DNA from: Ampullaceana balthica
Lineage: Eukaryota; Mollusca; Gastropoda; Lymnaeidae
Assembly (NCBI GenBank): GCA_944989445.1
Contig: CALYLW010000069.1
Location: 806,001 to 870,000, forward strand
DNA: 64,000 bases
Direction: 5' to 3'
Positions 1 to 12,670 of this stretch are shown here, piece by piece. The notes beneath the pieces are model-generated. The model made no database searches, was not told where the DNA came from, and saw nothing but the letters and a program-made list of their open reading frames with translations. Each line of letters opens with the position of its first letter. Positions within the stretch are counted from its first letter, which is position 1. Made by a program: the position numbers and the translations under genes.

Positions 1-109
1 AAAACATCAGTTCTGCAGGCAATTATTCGATCATATTCGTCTTAGCTACGACATTGTGCCTAGAAGTGCGTAACTGTCTTCAAAGAAAATTATTTGACGC
101 ACAAATAAA

Positions 110-375
110 CACAAAGACGCACTACAGTCATTCCCGCACAAAAAGACACACAAATACACACTACACATCCACCTACACACACACACACAAAGACACAAGA
201 AATACTACACCCTCAAAGACACACTACACACATAAACTTCATATAGAGACACTACGCATACAAAGACATGTACACACACATACACACACACACACACACA
301 TACAACCAGACTCATTACACACACAAAGGCAAGCACACACACAACCGAACAACCTACACACACAAACTGATCCAG
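110..375. repeat. degenerate (CA)n microsatellite
   Basis: This stretch is dominated by CA/ACAC runs interrupted by short non-CA words such as CTACAC and AAAGACAC. It leaves an open frame on the plus strand, but the predicted peptide is only a Thr/His-rich readout of the repeat, so I do not call a gene. Confidence 0.85.
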
Positions 376-1202
376 TGCTTCATCAAATCGTGCTGTGAAC
401 CGATTAAACTAAGTCCCACAGCACGTTAGGATAACCCCCGTCCTTCCCCGAACCTTCGGCCCGTCACTTCCTTCCCCATCCACCTCCTTCCCTGTCTTCC
501 TTCCCCCATCTTTCCTTGCACACCTCCTTGCTACACCACCTGTTTAATTAGGTCCCATGAGCCCGCCGTATCTCGTGCCTGATTGTACATAAGTTAGCAC
601 ATTAACTCCGTGTTCCAATGCAATTAACCAAACAATGGGCTGTTTAATCGGGCCCCTATTTAATGGTGCATGCTGACAGCTCGGCTAATCATCGCCTTAC
701 CTGTTGCCAGTTGTACACCACACCTTTGTGCTGCTCCCCGGTGCCTTATTTAAATTGTCACAGAGGCCACCGTGAGGGAGGGTAAGAGGGGTCTTTTACC
801 AGTGGTGAAAAAAAAGATAAAGATAAATATATCAGTAGCACCCCCCTTCAGTCTCTCCTGCATCTCTTTCGTTTCACCCCCCCCACTGTCCCTCTCTACT
901 TTCCTCCCACCCACTTTCTCTCCCTCTTTCCACTTTTCTTCTCATTTCCACCTGGTTATGACAAAAGAGCTAGATTTTTTAAAAAAATAATAAAAGCACT
1001 GATTTTTAAAAAAAACAACTCACTCTATCCGTTGCATTCTTGTTCTCATTTACAATATTACGTAACGACAGATGAAGAATCAATGAAAAATCAGACCTCG
1101 AAGGAAGAAATTGTGTCATCCCTCGTGACATCGTATCACACAGTAAATTATTTTTAGTGTCTGAATGTTTGGCTACATTAACTACTAAGGTGACAGCCAG
1201 TG
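376..1202. other. unique intergenic sequence with pyrimidine-rich tract
   Basis: No gene is supported here. A strongly C/T-biased tract lies at about 835-955, with runs of CCCCC and repeated TCTCT. Nearby A-rich runs are short. No conserved protein pattern was seen in either strand. Confidence 0.5.
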
Positions 1203-1550
1203 TGAGAATACGAACCAACCATGAACTGTACAGTGTATATCAGGATCTAACGATAGATGCAGAAATTTTAAAAAGGCTGTTTGCAATGGGCAGGACACTT
1301 AGAAATAATTTCAAATGAAAGAGGAGTAAAGGTTGGTGCACGACCAAAACCCCAGAGGAAGACGGCTCAAGGGAAGACCTGGACTTCGATGGATGGATGA
1401 TGTAGAGAAAAAATATAGAGCAACTGGGCATCCATCTTGGAGAAGAAAAGGGCGTTGATTAGGATTGAGTGGAAGGAGGTGGGGAGGTAGGCCCACGCCC
1501 TACACGGGCTGTAGCGCCACAGGGATGGGTGGATGGATAACAGCCAGTGA
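1203..1550 (+). mobile_element. LINE 3'-end fragment (degenerate), copy 1
   Basis: Read across frames, this segment keeps landmarks of the C-terminal end of a non-LTR retrotransposon polyprotein. First comes RTNHELYSVYQDLTIDAEIL, then a decayed 'RLxWxGH' region, then GLRWMDDVE, a W-R-R-K segment, RIEWKE and finally HALHGL followed by a stop. Frame changes and stops show it is dead. Just after the stop the DNA reads TGTAGCGCCACAGG and then GGAT-type short repeats (GGGTGGATGGATAA), the kind of simple-repeat tail many LINEs have. The same order of motifs and the same TGTAGCGCCAC junction occur at 29453-29795, so both are tails of one LINE family. I cannot assign the clade with certainty. Confidence 0.75.
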
Positions 1551-2059
1551 AAAACACAGGTTTGTGAGGACCATGACGAGGATTCTACGGCCACGTCACA
1601 CAATTCACATACCTGGCTCGATAAACATCAATGACGTATTAGACATTCTATAAGGATGCTGAACACTTCGTTACTAGTATTACTAGAGTAAATAAACATC
1701 AAGATATAAAACAAAATCTCTTGTGGGAATTATTCTTCGTAACTTTTTCAACATTTCAACTGTAAATTTGGTTCAAATTAAAAGACGAAAACTGTTGAAA
1801 CCCTTACAACTTTTTAGAAAGCAAAAGAAATAAACATGTTAATTTTAAAGATGATCTTTTTTGAAACGATATGGTTTTCACGATATCGACTATGCATTTG
1901 AGTAGCACATGCACCCGTGTATTCGACTCTGCCTATCACCAGCACATGCTATCTTGTGCTAAAATCATCTTTGACGAACATGCTCTCCCGAAGGCGACTC
2001 TACATTTCACAAACAAATTGTTTCACGTAGTCGACTCTTTCTCATCTTTTAAACTTTAA
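1551..2059. other. AT-rich intergenic sequence
   Basis: Nothing beyond AT-rich unique sequence is visible. Short open frames here have no recognisable pattern. Confidence 0.5.
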
Positions 2060-2145
2060 ATTCTAATAATTCTGTTCAATGACAGCCAACCATTCTGCCC
2101 TAATCCTGCTCAATAACATCCAACCATTTTGCCCTAATCCTGCTC
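2060..2145. repeat. 34-bp tandem repeat, left part, interrupted by hAT element
   Basis: Two and a half copies of a 34-bp unit are present, marked by CAATGACAGCCAACC and GCCCTAATCCTGCT. The array is split by the hAT element that starts at 2146. It resumes at 4729 with TCCTGATCAATGACATCC, followed by CAACTATTTTGCCCTAATTC. The transposon therefore landed inside a pre-existing minisatellite. Confidence 0.8.
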
Positions 2146-4728
2146 CAGTGGCGTCACTAGGGGGGTGCGAGGGGGCGGGCCGCCCCGGGTGACACCCATC
2201 AGGGGGTGACACCGGAGCTCAAAATTTTATTGTGTACGATTTTGATGTCAGAAGAAAAAAAAGAAGACACATTTTTTCATCTAGAAAGAAATTAAGAAAT
2301 ACAATGAAATACGTTAAATGCGGAAAAAAAAATCAGTTAACTTGCAATAATAAAACAGTCCCAACATACAAACAACATTAAAATAAATTAGTAAAAAAAA
2401 AGAAAAGAAACAGTCGCAGCAGAGAGATCTTTAAAAAAAAAGCTGGACATGAAAGAGGCAGTGTCTTATGTTTTAAAAGATATAAAGCCATTTTGGCTTG
2501 GACACACCAACAGCATGGACGAATTCCACCTCACGACTCCCTCCACCACAGCGGGGTTGGGGGAATACGATTTTAAATCCCCCCCCCCAAAATATAATAA
2601 TAATTTATTTTTTTTAAATAAAAAAATTAAAGGATGGGTTTTCTTTGTTGATGTTTTTCTAGAGGAAAATTATGAATTCAATATCTTTGAGTTAATATTT
2701 CGTTATATATATATTTATTAAAGGCGTGAAAGCATAGATATGTTTATTTACAGGTAGTTCTCCGGTTACGATGGTCCCATCCCGACTTACGCTGTTTCGT
2801 GGATACGAACGTGCTTGCTTAAAAAAAATATTACGCGTTATTCCGTATTTAAAAATATTCTTTTTTTAAACTTTTTTTTCATTGGGTAACGAATTGTGTT
2901 CTCTATTTGAAATCCAAAATTTATTGAAAAATTTATATTATTTCAACCTACAAATTTCGTTTGCGAATTTTTCTCATGGCGAAGTTTTCAAACAAGTCAG
3001 TAAAGCTAAGTAAGCTTGCAAGTTCCTTTTCAATGCTCATTAGAGCATACTCAGTTTTTGTTGTCCCATGCAAATTTTTACTCATTTTATATTCTTTTCA
3101 ACTTTGAAAATGATCGCTCTCAGCTGCAGTTTGATGTCATCATTGAGAGATATATATAGATGCGAAGTGCGATGTGTACATTTGTCAACGACTGTGTGAA
3201 ATTTAAATCCTTCAAAAGCAACAAAATTTTTAGCTCTGTGCACGTGTTTTGAGTTTCGTATTGGGCTAATTCCTTTTCCTGGGTCTGGACAATTTCATTT
3301 TTAAAGAGTTCTGAAAATTGGACTAATTCTGAAGGTAAGCAGTCTTCGAAATCGCTTGAATATTCTTCCATTAACTTGGCTGCTGCCCATCGGATAGCGA
3401 AATTTCTGAGCTCAGATAGGTTTGAAAGAAAGCCAAATTTCTCATGGATGTCTTTATATGCGCCTAAGCGATGTTGTAAGGCTTAAGAAAGTTTGTAAAT
3501 GACTACCATAAATACCTCAACCTTGAATTTTTGTCTGACGCTTTCTTTTTTTATATTTTTTTAATAGCATTGAAGATTGTTTATACTCTTTTTTTTTAAA
3601 CTACGGACTTGTCCTTTCCTTTGTCTTCATAGTAATCAAATTAAGAATGCTGTCTTTTAACAAACTGATATTTAAAGTAAAATATCGAGTTCTAGTTGTT
3701 CAAGTTCCTTTAGAAATCCTACTGCTTCAAGTCGACAGTCACGTGCGGCTGATTTTAGTTTGTTGCTAATTCTTCCAGTGCTGCGATATTCTCATGGTAT
3801 GAGTTATTAACAGAACTTACAGCATCATGTCAGGCTAACCATCGTGTGTCATGCAGACAAGGTTTTGTTAACATGTATCAATTTCATGTGTTTTTGAAGT
3901 ACCTGTCAACAATGAGTAGATGCAACAAGCCGGGTATAAAGATTTTGCAGAAGACAACAAAAAAAACTCTGACTGCAGCAGGTTGTCCTGCTGCACTTTT
4001 CCCAACCAAATTAATAGAATTAGCTGTGCACGGCACATAATGAGCAACACTGCACTTCTCATAAAGAATAGCCTGGTTTCCGTTATACTTTCTTATACTC
4101 ATATATTTGCCGCACTGCCGTATGACTGTCCAAGGCATTTTCATGGATTCAAACAAACATTTGCCTGCATCTTTATTATACACTATAATTTATAATAAGT
4201 TTGGGGAACCTCAAATTATTGGGGGCCCCTAGCTTTAGCCCGTTCAGCGCTCCCCCCCCCCACCTTTTTAATCCGCAATAGGGGGATGGGGTCACTCGTC
4301 GGTGACGATGTATGACGAGGGGGAGGGGTGTGTTTAAAAAAAATGTGATGTCACATAAAAAACGCGCAACTCTAAATAAAATTTCCACTTAGATATTTGA
4401 TTGTTTACCATTTATTTAATCGCGTTTTCAATGGCTTCACGCGTGTTAAGATATTAGAGTGCAGACTTAAACTAAATACATATATAAATGACAAAAAATA
4501 ATTTGCAACATGCTAATTTTTATTGAGAAAATACGTCTTGTCTGGGTTTTTTGACGTCATATCGTAAAAGAATGGGTGGGGGTCTAAGTTTTTGTGACAA
4601 AGTAAGACGCTGGTGGGGTAAAAATCGCCAATTTCACGTGACGTCATGTATGGACGGCCCCTTCAGTCGTGAAGGGGTGACACCATGAGCTACCGTCCCG
4701 GGTGACACCAACCCTAGTGACACCTCTG
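2146..4728 (-). mobile_element. hAT-type DNA transposon, full ends, decayed
   Basis: The element has matching terminal inverted repeats: CAGTGGCGTCACTAGGG at the left end and the inverse of CAGAGGTGTCACTAGGG at the right. A second shared subterminal motif is CCCGGGTGACACC. It is bounded by 8-bp flanks TCCTGCTC (2138-2145) and TCCTGATC (4729-4736), which match at 7 of 8 positions, as expected for a hAT target-site duplication with one mutation. Inside is a minus-strand transposase remnant. Other sequence near the right end (about 4510-4670, ending TATGGACGGCCCC, with two TGACGTCA words) looks like a nested short element, and 2752-2820 looks like another small insertion. The element is 2583 bp long. 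Confidence 0.85.
2948..4190 (-). pseudogene. hAT transposase remnant (ZMYM1-like type)
   Basis: On the minus strand, frame-hopping translation gives the landmarks of a hAT transposase in the right order. A GKY.S.RKYNGNQAIL region corresponds to the family's 'DNAANMxGKYxGxQA' block. It is followed by VPCTANSINLVGKSAAGQ (family VPCxAHSLNLVG), then a degraded TRW motif. Near the C-terminus are HIALRIYIYL, ERSFSKLKRI and a short tail MRKIRKRNL before a stop at 2948. The last blocks belong to the hAT dimerisation region. Several stops and frame breaks interrupt it and the aspartate of the DNAAN block is not preserved, so it cannot encode an active transposase. No N-terminal zinc finger was recognised. 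Confidence 0.8.
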
Positions 4729-4770
4729 TCCTGATCAATGACATCCAACTATTTTGCCCTAATTCTACTC
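4729..4770. repeat. 34-bp tandem repeat, right part after hAT insertion
   Basis: This continues the array that is cut at 2145. It starts with the right copy of the target-site duplication, TCCTGATC, then CAATGACATCCAACT and GCCCTAATTC. Confidence 0.75.
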
Positions 4771-5734
4771 ACTAAGAAGGATGTGCTCCGCTGATTGTAA
4801 TTTGGTTTTTAGTTATAAAACCCTCCGGTGACCCGGTCCGACATCCCAGCAAGAGTTTAATTGTGATAATTGAGACTTCATAAAAACAACTCATTTTTAA
4901 GAGCGAAGATTTTGTTTTTAATAAAGACAAAACCTTGACGTAATCTGGCACTGAATTAACCCCCACCCCCTCTCCCCTAAAAACCCTATAATTCTAATAA
5001 GTTTTTAAAAAACACTTGAAAAAAAATCACATTTGATTATCATTATCACAGTATTTTAATTAATGTTTTTATATGAAATTTAAGTGTTAAAGAAATGAAA
5101 ATTCCTTGTATTTTCTGACACATTTTTACCAGGTGTTACTTGGAAATTTTATAATCGCAATTTGAAATGTGCCCAAATCTATTTTTATGTTTTTTATTTT
5201 ATTTCATTTTTTAAAAAATAGATATATATTTGGACTTCAAAACTGCTAGCATCCGTCTCTACAGGCAGGTGAAAGTTGTCAACCAGAACTTTGTTGACTT
5301 TTTGTGAATTCAATGGCATTTGCAGAGGATTTTCAAATTATAACACACTAAAATACTCATTTCATCGTAATTAAGGATGAGTTGTCCTGAACATCCTCAA
5401 TTCATTAGTTTGCCAATTGAAACGACATTTCATAGTCATGTGCGCATATCGAACGCGTTGGATTAGCTCTAACGAGGGATTGACAGTTTTCTCAGCAGAA
5501 ATGATGTCATTTTTCCAGGAAACTGGCCCTTACCATCGATAACTCATTTTCGTTTTCTTAATATCTCCAGTAAACTGTTATAAATGATGCTACGTCAAGG
5601 TCATTGTTTATTCTATCTGAATTTAAAAACATTTCATTCGATAGATTATTCTTTAAAGCAGCATTTTGTTGTTTCAAAGAAATGCAACTCCAGAATATAT
5701 TTTTTTTAAATACACACACACACACACACTTTCC
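4771..5734. other. AT-rich intergenic sequence
   Basis: I see no gene, RNA or transposon ends in this stretch. A short (AC)n run lies at 5711-5731. Confidence 0.5.
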
Positions 5735-6710
5735 ACCAACGTTCAGCACAGCCTGGCAATTGTCACGTGGCGTCGGTCTCATACATCACGCACGTGAGTT
5801 CGACGGTCCCAACATTGTCGCATCCCGCCACCAAGAGAGCACTCGCTGGCGTATTTGTTTGTGTTGACGTCAGTATCTGGCAGGCCTGCCCGGGGTGCCC
5901 CGCCTTTCTCGGCAATCATTCAACGTCTCCCCACCCCCACCCCCCACCTTTCTCTACACTGTTTTGCTCACCTGGGCGCTCAACTTTTCAAAAGCCTTGT
6001 TGTTGCTGGTAACTATAATTTTTTAAATATTTATTATTATTATTGTACTTTATAATTTTTTTAAAGCCAGACGCCAGAGCGCACGCACGCGCCGAATTCA
6101 TGCTGTTGCCAATGGGGGAAAAACGTTTAACAAATCCAGTCAACAATATAATCTGCCTGCAAAATGAGCCACGTTAAAAAAAATAATGAGATCACGTCTA
6201 TGAATAACATTATCCTAACGGGAGGATATGTTACAAACTGCAATAAAATCACCATGATTATTTCTGGATTAGCCCCCTGCCCAATACGGGAACCGTCGCT
6301 TCGTGCCAACAAGCTGTTTCCTTGTAGCATTGAATTCATCAACACGATAACAGGACCAGCTCGTCGTATCAACGCGCCTTACGACTGTGGCACAGACACA
6401 AGCAGCGCAGAAGTCCGGTCTTAAATCTGGCGGACCAACCCCCTAGACGTTTATGCTAAGCCCCAGAGTCGCAGCTTGTATGCGATTATGTATCTACGCC
6501 CCATTGTTGGTATCATTAGCTGGCCCTGCATGCATGCATGGCGTTCGTCTCGATCCGTTTCATTATTATTTAATACGTCCGTACGTGATTACAGCAGCCA
6601 TGCGCAGAAGCTTGAAAACATTCGAGGGGCCGACGGACAGAGATGACACGTTTTACGACCGTCTTTGTAAAACACGACTGAAGCCAAATGACCAAGTTAC
6701 GTTGTAAGGG
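5735..6710. other. G+C-rich unique stretch (candidate noncoding element)
   Basis: Two richer blocks (about 5735-5960 and 6270-6710) stand out from AT-rich flanks. The first has CACGTG words (5765, 5791), a CACGCACG word and a TGACGTCA at about 5866. The second has a small (CATG)n-type palindrome around 6528-6541. Open frames occur on both strands but none has a recognised domain, an obvious splice site pair or a consistent coding pattern. Coding exons of fast-evolving genes cannot be excluded. Confidence 0.3.
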
Positions 6711-8980
6711 TTAGTGCCACTCGTGGTAGACAAAGATTTTTGACTCTCCTCACACCCACCCCATTTGTTTAACCTCCACACGAAAACCTTTAGCAGCTTG
6801 AGGGAAAATGCTTTTCTACAAATAATATATACTTAGATATAAAAACTAAAGCTAAATAACAATGATGTGCAAGTTTAAATATACAAACCCGAAAACAACC
6901 CAACACACTATTAACATTCTAAACCTTTCAAACAATGCAATACTTAGATATAGGCCATGGATAAGAGTTGGATGCAATAATATTCTGTATTTATGGAGCG
7001 TCTTTAATATATAAGAGGCTGATTACTGTTAAGAAAAAGTGAAAGATTTTTGTTCTCGCTGTTAAGGAAAACAAACAGTTCTAAGAACTAGAGTAAACAA
7101 AATTAATTGTAACTTCTCGAATGGAGGATATAAGACATTTACAGACTCTGTATAGTCTTTATTAATATTCTATGTATAAAAATGAATGAATGACTGAATA
7201 AATGCTTTCTTCTATAGCGTTCTATAGCTAGAATAGCATCTTCATAGCGCTCTGCTGTTCAAAACACTATTAAATAAAGAAAGTCTTCAAATATTTCTTA
7301 AAATTTTCTTTGTTTTCACACTCTTTCAAAAATTTCAGATCGTCAATAAAGCTAAAGACGACATTTTCATTTTTTTTATATCATTCAGTCATGAGCATTT
7401 AACTTTATAAATAAGCACGATGTAAAAAAAAATCGTATTCCAAGAAGTCCTTTTGTTCATAACATGCATATATTTGTGTATACCATTAACGTTAGTATCA
7501 AACAACTGTATCATTCTATCGCTACACTGAGTTGATTTAATGTGCCTGTTAGCAGGAATTATTAATGATCGTCACTTGTTATGACTCTAATGACAGCAAT
7601 AGAAATTATGACTTAATTTTATCTCCCGCTTTTACAATAATGCGCACTTACATAATTAGAGCTAATCTAGAGGTTTTCCAATCTACATTCTTTCACAGCA
7701 CTGAAAGTAGAGCTGCACGGAGAGAATGTAATCTTGGATATGTTTTAGTTTTAAGACCCCCGTCTCGAAGTCTTACCTAGCTGAAAGCCTTCTACTCTTA
7801 CCTACACCCCCACCCCCTTTTTCACACTCAACAAGTCCCAGATAAAAATAATGCTTTTTATTTGTCTGTTTGTTTGTTTGTTAAATGTTAAATAAGTAAA
7901 TGGTTGTTTTTGTTTTTAATTTTCTCCAACGTTACCTTATGCCTTATGGTCGTTCTCAATTAAAATTCCGACCCACGATGGAAATTTTATTGTTTTATAT
8001 TGAATTTTAGCGTGTTTATATTTCATACGCGCTCTTTGGATTTATACAGCAAATGTTTCAACCTGCTTCCTGGTCGCTTTTAATATTTTCCATGACTAAA
8101 AATTTCATGAAACAAATTATACATAGTTTTTGAATAATTTGTGAACACTACGCTTTTTTTACATGTTTAAACTTTTAAGTTAAACAAAATGTAAAAAAAG
8201 TATAAAATATATTGTACGGTCCAGAACAAACAATCCAACAACTGCAGGCGTACAATTCTGACTTAATTCAGAAATATCAGTTCTTGTCAGAGTTTAAGGG
8301 AAAGAAATCTTCTGAGAAGTAGACATTGACAAAAGCTTTTGTTCAGTTTTTAAGACATAACTTCTTTGCTTTCGTTATTAGCATTCAAATGATTTTCATT
8401 ATAGACACTATAACTCTGCCACAATCAGAAAATTGCAGTACATTGTGTTGTAAACAGCTTCGTTTACGGCTATGTTGTAAGATTGTTCGACTGCAAATGC
8501 AGCTTTCAAAAATATATAAAAAATAAAAACAGCGTTTGCCTCAATCGCTTGTCACTCATAACAAAGTACAATTTTGACCAACGAAACGTATACCGCAATA
8601 AAATAACAGTCGTTTGTCCACCAATCATTCATCTATTTCCTTATACTGAACATGATTGATTCAATCAGTAATATAATAGCCAGCCGAGGTAAATACGGCT
8701 GTGGGGCTGGGTTTAAACAACTCCTGGTCGGCATTGGACATGCCATTGTCGTGGTCCACATTGGAAGCGATTAGCAATTGTCAAAGGGGAGAAAAAAAGG
8801 GGGGGGGGCGTGTTCAGGGTAACACCATTTTTTTATAATCTTATGTTTATGTTAATTATAAACGATTCGTTCCTGTTGCCGAACATGTGAACATCAAACA
8901 AATCGGAATTCTGAAGAAAAAAAAATTAAATATAAAATGTGTTTTACTGCCTCGGGACACCCTGCTCCCCATTTGAAAAA
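6711..8980. other. AT-rich intergenic sequence
   Basis: Unique AT-rich DNA with short homopolymer runs. No supported gene. A TTTG run (about 7862-7880) is the only simple repeat of note. Confidence 0.5.
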
Positions 8981-9340
8981 CAAACAAAGTCTCCGCCCCG
9001 ACAGCTCCGCCCCCGGATGGTACAGAAATAAAATATCCATTTAATAGATGACAATTACCCGAACTCTGTCCGAACGCAGTCACTGCAGGGCGTCTGCCGG
9101 GGGGTGGTGGGGGAGGGGGGAGTAGCTGGTGTATTCTTATGTCGTGTATGACCGGGACAATCCCACGTCGTTGGCGGCACGCGCGAGCACGTCCTTCACT
9201 CACCTGCACACACGTGACTCTGTATTCACCGGCCCCGGCTCCCACGCAATGAGCTGTAATCATGACTGGCACAGCTCCTGGACCCCTCGACGGGACGCCT
9301 CTGTACAAGACGTCGATCACATAATGACGCCTTGCCAAAC
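8981..9340. other. G+C-rich unique stretch
   Basis: This is a compact GC-rich block with a G-run (GGTGGTGGGGGAGGGGGG at about 9102-9119). A 160-codon minus-strand frame crosses it, but its poly-proline comes from the G-run and its other residues match no family I know. I treat it as noncoding until shown otherwise. Confidence 0.3.
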
Positions 9341-9629
9341 ATTAACATTTTTTTGTGTTTGTTTGAAAGTCCGGCGCAGGTTGAGGTAATTGCCGGGTTG
9401 AAAGGTCAGCTGAGGTCAAATGGTTCTAAACTTCAACCACTGACCAAGTTTTCAGTTGATATACATCTACCAAAGTATCAAAGTTAGTTTTTTTTGTTTT
9501 TTTTAAACGCTCCTCAGAGACATTTTTTTTTATAAAAGTCACTCCCCATAATTTGGAAAGAAACTTTCGGACTTGTTCAAACACAAATCTGATAAACAAA
9601 ATAAAGCCAAACTTTATTTATGGCTTTGG

Positions 9630-10486
9630 CGGTGTATGTCTACCTTTTGAGGTACATTCCTACCTTCTGGGGTATATACCTATACCTTCTGAGGTATTTG
9701 TCTACCGCCTGAAGTATATCCCTCCGCTCTGAGATATATGCCTATCTGCTGAGGTATATGCCTACTTTCTGAGCTATATTACTACCCTCTGTGTTATATT
9801 CCTATCCTCTGAGTTTTATTTCTACCCTATGATGCATCTATATTCCTTCCTATCCTCTGAGTTTTATTCCTACCCTATGATGCATCTATATTCCTTCCTA
9901 TCCTCTGAGGTTTATTTCTACCCTATGATGCATCTATATTCCTTCCTATCCTCTGAGGTTTATTCCTACCCTATGATGCATCTATATTCCTTCCTACCCT
10001 CTGAGGTTTATTTCTACCCTATGATGCATCTATATTCCTTCCTATCCTCTGAGGTTTATTCCTACCCTATGATGCATCTATATTCCTTCCTACCCTCTGA
10101 GGGTTATTCCTACCCTATGATGCATCTATATTCCTTCCTACCCTCTGAGGTTTATTCCTATCCTATGATGCATCTATATTCCTTCCTACCCTCTGAGGGT
10201 TATTCCTACCCTATGATGCATCTATATTCCTTCCTACCCTCTGAGGGTTATTCCTACCCTATGATGCATCTATATTCCTTCCTACCCTCTGAGGGTTATT
10301 CCTACCCTATGATGCATCTATATTCCTTCCTACCCTCTGAGGTTTATTCCTACCCTATGATGCATCTATATTCCTTCCTACCCTCTGAGGGTTATTCCTA
10401 CCCTATGATGCATCTATATTCCTTCCTATCCTCTGAGGTTTATTTCTACCCTATGATGCATCTATATTCCTTCCTATCCTCTGACT
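9630..10486. repeat. 48-bp minisatellite grown from 24-bp units
   Basis: From about 9829 there are 13 full copies plus a partial copy of a 48-bp unit containing ATGATGCATCTATATTCC and CCCTCTGAGGTTTATTCC. The unit is a dimer of two related 24-bp halves, both built around TACCCTnTGA. The left flank, 9630-9828, holds divergent single 24-bp-type units (CTACCTTTTGAGGTACATTC and relatives). Because 48 is a multiple of three, the plus strand stays open and would read a 16-residue repeat (MMHLYSFLPSEVYSYP). I do not call this a gene. Confidence 0.95.
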
Positions 10487-12670
10487 CTGAGTTAAATTGT
10501 TACCTTCTAACTACATGCTGTCAGCAGGAAAATCTGTACAGTGGCGTATCCGAGGGGGGGGGGTATATATGCCACTTTTTTGTATTCTTGTAAAATGCTT
10601 TACTTGAATGCATATTTTCTCCAATAACCTTAGAAGACGAGAATTTTCTCACATAGCAGCCCTTGCCGCCAACCAATTTTGGCGTATTATCTCTAGTTCC
10701 ACACAAATGTAGAAACCATGTTTTGAATCCCAGGCTAAAACTAAGGTCAAACAGGGCGAACTGTTTCTACTCCGTCTCCCCGTCAACCGCTAACTCTTAC
10801 CCGTCTCTTAAGCCGTCAGCAGGTTTCAGTACTATGGTGACCTCTCCCCCCCCCCACCCACCCACCCCCTCCTAAACTCGAGTGGTATCGGGTTGCCAGC
10901 ATGACTTATCATCCCGTCCCGATAAACGTTCATTGTGCCAGACGTTTTGTGTGCTAATTTTCTCAATTAGCCGAGCGCTGGCGGCGTGTGACGGAGATTT
11001 AATATGTATCTAAGCACAGCACCCCCCCCGGGCCTCCTCGCTTAAGCCAGGGGGTCAGGTGACACGGGGCGCCCTCCGTCACTGGGGAGAGATAGGACTT
11101 GGGGGTGTTGGTTGGCCGGTGGAGAGATACGTCTGGTTGTAAGTGCCACCACATAGGATCAGAATACAGCAGCTTGGGTAGTGGGCTGCCCTGAGGAGGG
11201 GAGGGGGGTGGGGAGTAGCTTTGTGGTGTTGCTTTAGTCCCTCTCTATTATTGAAAACAACACGCAGGCCATCTCTTTAATGGCACAGCATGGAATGCAG
11301 ATATGTTTTAAAATGGTTAAAATGCGATTCCCCATGCCCTTGATAAATCGTGCATAGGCATTTGAACCACATTTTCTATTTTGGGGGTAAGAGTGGGGAG
11401 GGATCGGGAGGTAACGATGATAACTTTTAACAAATATATTAATTAATATATTACGTATAAACTAATTATAGTTTATAAAGGTAATGACCTTTAACTTTCA
11501 TTGTGAGCATTCACCAACTCTAATCAAAGTGAATTTTCACAAATGAAACTGTGAGACCATCATAGTCTGCTCCGTGACCTTTCAAGGCAGATTTTCGCAT
11601 CTTTATAGCGAGAAAATTTAGCATGAACTCTTTACGTTTCTAGAGAAATTGATCGGAATGTAGACACTAGTCTGTGTTATTTTTATATTTTTAATTATAT
11701 TGTGCAGAAAAAAAATCTGCACTAATTTTTTCCGTAATGTATTTCAGAAAATTTTATAAAATGTTTTACCAAATTGTATATTTTAAGGAAATCTTTGAAT
11801 TATTAACAAAAGTAACTTATTTCAAAATAACGATTACTGCCAGTAGTTGGAACTAGGCACAAAATTTATGAACTTATGAACTCTCCCCGTTAAAATACTG
11901 CCCCTAAAAATCAATTATATTAATAAATAAAATTATTTTAAACAAATTAAAAAAAAACAAATTAAAATACGTACATTGTTTAAAGAAAATGCCTTCAGTT
12001 GGTATGATAATTAATTTTCTATTATGAGGCCAATTGTTGTGTCAAAGTACGTCTAAAAGAATCCCACACAATCATTTTCAATTGCATGTCCATGTTTCAG
12101 ATGCTTTGTTTTTCTTATGTTTCAACGTATATATAAATAAAATAATAATAATTGGCCACTTCTCAGAGCACTAACAAAATTTAAATTAATTTAAAGTATT
12201 CTGTACCCAGCACTTTACCAATTGTTAACCCAGAAAGTTTCACCCTGCGTGCTTACCCAGCATGTTAAACCCATCGTGATGTTGGAACATATACTAATGG
12301 AGTTGTTATCTGTTCACGATTTATTACCCGCCTTGTTGCCATCCCGGTTGTCATAGACGCCTTATGAGGCCGAGTGTAAACAAGATGGCGTAGATACCGA
12401 CACCGAAGTGCAAACCCTCGACACCGAAGGGAGACAAAAGCCAACGGGATTTTTCTCCCCACTTCTCATTATGAAAGATTTTATTACCCAGGAAGTGGGC
12501 ACGTCCATTAGAAAGCATTCACAGTTTGCAAGTACACTCTAGGACTATCACGTCATATGGTGGCCGTGATTTCATTGATTTGGGAACTAGAACTGGAAAA
12601 TAGAGCAGTTGGACTGAACTATATGGGGGAGGCAGGATTGATTTTTTTAACTTGGTATATGCATACGTTC
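10487..12670. other. intergenic sequence, G+C-rich then AT-rich
   Basis: The part from about 10640 to 11220 is richer in G+C, with C-runs at 10843-10870 and 11022-11029. The rest is AT-rich. A short CAGTGGCGTATCCGAGG at about 10540, followed closely by GCCACT, resembles a shrunken MITE but has no supportable ends. No gene is visible. Confidence 0.4.

Noticed and set aside
8856..9338. 160-codon minus-strand frame with a poly-proline run
   Set aside because: Poly-proline comes from a G-run, and the frame crosses an A-run and AT-rich sequence without codon-like structure or known domain.
10535..10580. very short MITE with CAGTGGCGTATCC end
   Set aside because: Only one end is credible and there is no matching duplication.
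9829..10593. 254-codon protein gene
   Set aside because: The frame is produced by a 48-bp repeat. There is no signal, domain or flanking exon structure, and no unique sequence of note except a short tail.
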